Assembly: GCA_002751075.1 (NCBI GenBank) | Contig: NAOQ01000133.1 | Span: 90,476-107,512, forward strand | Length of the DNA: 17,037 bases | Direction of reading: 5' to 3' | Source of the DNA: Ichthyophonus hoferi | Lineage: Eukaryota; Opisthokonta; Ichthyosporea; Ichthyophonida; Ichthyophonidae | Part shown: positions 15,561 to 17,037 of the stretch, piece after piece | Layout of the letters: each line of letters opens with the position of its first letter | Numbering within the stretch: the stretch's first letter is position 1 | Made by a program: the position numbers and the translations under genes | The notes under the pieces: model-generated | What the model saw: only the letters and a program-made list of their open reading frames with translations | What the model was told of the DNA's origin: nothing | The model's database searches: none

Positions 15561-16186
15561 GTTGGTACACTGTATTGTATCAGCTAAACGAAAAATAGGT
15601 ACTGGATAACTTGGATGAACAAGTAGTTATTTAGTATTTAAAGGTTGAGTCAAGATACAGATAATTCATTGTTCTTTGTATAAGCTCCCAAGTGTGGTCG
15701 TAGTTCAGTGAATACTTTTGTGGTGAAAGGAAAAATAAAATTAACAAGAGAGAATACCGAATTAAATAGCACTTTAACGTGCTCCTTTGTATCCATGGAG
15801 TACCAATATGTTAATCCATATTTTTATTGTTAAACAAGTCAGTAGGATGTGTTATCTGGACCCGAAACATATAATTTGAAATGGCCTATTATATAGTCGC
15901 AGGACCCCTACATTGGCTGGTTTAATTTTGATTGATCATCTTGGATTGCTATTTAACACCAATTGATTGAAGCAACTGTGTTTCCAGACTACATATGTAA
16001 TAGTAGTTGTTAATATTTTTAAATAATTATAACTATATAAAAAAATACCCAAATTAATTAAATATTCCTGCTTTAAGAAGAATGAGTAATAAAAGTGCAA
16101 TGAACCCTTTGTTTTCAACAGCAATCATAAGGAATAACGTGATCACTTGTGATCACAATTTTCAATCAGAAATGCTGATCTCAACA
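15560..16186 (-). mobile_element. Probable copia LTR (fossil)
   Basis: Immediately downstream of the copia coding remnant (minus strand) a purine-rich TATAGGGAAG (16196-16187) is followed by TGTTGAGATC, the usual junction of a polypurine tract and an LTR that starts TG. A matching ...CCAACA end can be proposed at 15560, giving about 627 bases, but this outer boundary is a guess without a second LTR in the window. Near its start lie two GTGATCAC palindromes (16139-16146 and 16149-16156). Confidence 0.35.
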
Positions 16187-16800
16187 CTTCCCTATAAACA
16201 GTATGGTGAGCATGACATACAAACAGAACTAAGATTCATAAATCAACATTAGGACCTTGGAATTCTTGTAGCTGGTCGGTGACGTGGCTTTTGTTAAAGA
16301 ATTGGCAGCCATGAATTGGATTGGAGGTGGAAGAATGTTGACCTCCTCATTGGCCACATAATCTCTAATGTACCAATACCTAAATTTTATGTGCCTTATA
16401 ACTCTTAGGACACAAATTTTCTCAATCAAATAAATGGCAGATTGATCGCCAGCATGTAACTTGACACATCCAGTGTCAATGTGTTGACAGTCAAGGATAG
16501 ATGCAATGTAGGAACCTTGTTGGCATGCACCAGATATTGCTATCTACTCATTCTCTGGTGTGGAAAGTGCCATTACACTTTTGTTTTTACGAGCTAGACA
16601 ATTGATCTCCCTGTAAGGTAAACTATGTAGCCATATACAGTACAGAAAGTGCTTAGGTCAACTGCAAAATCAGCATCCGAAAAGCAGTGAGTATTAGTGG
16701 GGCAGTGTCATAGATGATGCATTCCTCAGCTGTAGTCTTGAGGTAGCATAAAATGTGTGCTGCCATTTCCCAAATTGTTGAAGGGGAAGTATTTTTCCAT
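16187..16800 (-). mobile_element. Decayed Ty1/copia retrotransposon, RT end and RNase H
   Basis: Read on the minus strand, hallmarks of the copia polyprotein C-terminus follow in the usual order: a YLK block ending the reverse transcriptase, the RNase H ADFA and GY motifs, a QSAIYL block, and a HI-x-FRY-x2-IRD segment near the end. The fragment is clearly broken, with several disruptions, and its 5' part would lie beyond the right edge of the window. It looks old. It is a fossil copy. Confidence 0.85.
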
Positions 16801-16960
16801 TTGTCATTTAAACATAACTCCTTTTATATTTATAATATATACATATCATAAACTTTATCGCCTATCAGCATTAGGATCTTAGTCATGATACAGAACCATT
16901 GAACGGTATTTTGCGAGTCAAACAAATTATCTGACCAGCGATTCTTATCGTCCCGAACCG
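16776..16960 (-). repeat. Right copy of the window-bounding inverted repeat
   Basis: Reverse complement of 1-190 at about 90% identity, with the 37-base TATA-rich core (16814-16850) identical. Its inner end overlaps the start of the copia reading, while the outer 110 bases show no copia similarity that I can recognise. The match stops at 16960, where the left copy reaches the window edge. Confidence 0.85.
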
Positions 16961-17037
16961 GACTAACTAGTTAAACAAAGATCCAGGTCTTACTTTCAAT
17001 TGGATCGACTGCCAAAAATAATATATTGTATACAGAG
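16961..17037. other. Right edge, no feature seen
   Basis: These 77 bases lie outside the inverted repeat; no coding frame or repeat is visible. Confidence 0.5.

Noticed and set aside
1-16960. A complete giant transposon or Polinton-like element bounded by the inverted repeats
   Set aside because: No polymerase, integrase, transposase, capsid or protease coding was found between the repeats, and the right copy is entangled with a copia fragment.
1-17037. CRISPR array, rRNA or tRNA genes, riboswitches
   Set aside because: No regularly spaced palindromic repeats and no recognisable structural RNA; the window is eukaryotic in character.

Overview
This window looks like nuclear DNA of a eukaryote: about two thirds A+T, few genes, long non-coding stretches, an intronless protein kinase, and a second gene split into small exons by GT-AG introns of about 300 to 1,400 bases with pyrimidine-rich tracts. 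A decayed Ty1/copia retrotransposon lies near the right edge. The C-terminal coiled coil of the split gene resembles animal Homer scaffold proteins. If that holds, the source is an animal or a close unicellular relative, but the species cannot be named from sequence alone.

Layout. Bases 1-190 and 16776-16960 are inverted copies of one another, about 90% identical by eye, so the window is bracketed by an inverted repeat. Bases 191-3850 hold no convincing gene. They do carry a dense CCAAT/ATTGG cluster with a TATA-like box (795-1157) and two very short ORFs. The one clear complete gene is a Ser/Thr protein kinase of 332 aa at 3852-4850 (+), preceded by CCAAT motifs and a TATA-like box. It is followed by a long-stem hairpin, a 66-base tandem duplication and a possible leucine-zipper relic.

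On the minus strand, five exons between 9640 and 6600 join in frame at every junction. They encode a Ser/Pro/Asn-rich linker followed by a coiled coil and a normal stop. Further exon-like blocks at 11250-9863 may be the start of this gene or a separate gene; their joins are not settled. Bases 11251-15376 are AT-rich and mostly without signal, apart from small repeats and one possible terminal exon at 14527-14628. A diverged 42-base tandem repeat (15399-15560) abuts a probable copia LTR, followed by the copia RNase H region on the minus strand.

I see no sign that the kinase and the split gene share a pathway or are co-regulated. The most useful points are the split coiled-coil gene, absent from any simple ORF listing because its exons are 72-141 bases long, the odd glycine loop and single-exon structure of the kinase, and the inverted repeats with a perfectly conserved 37-base TATA-like core.
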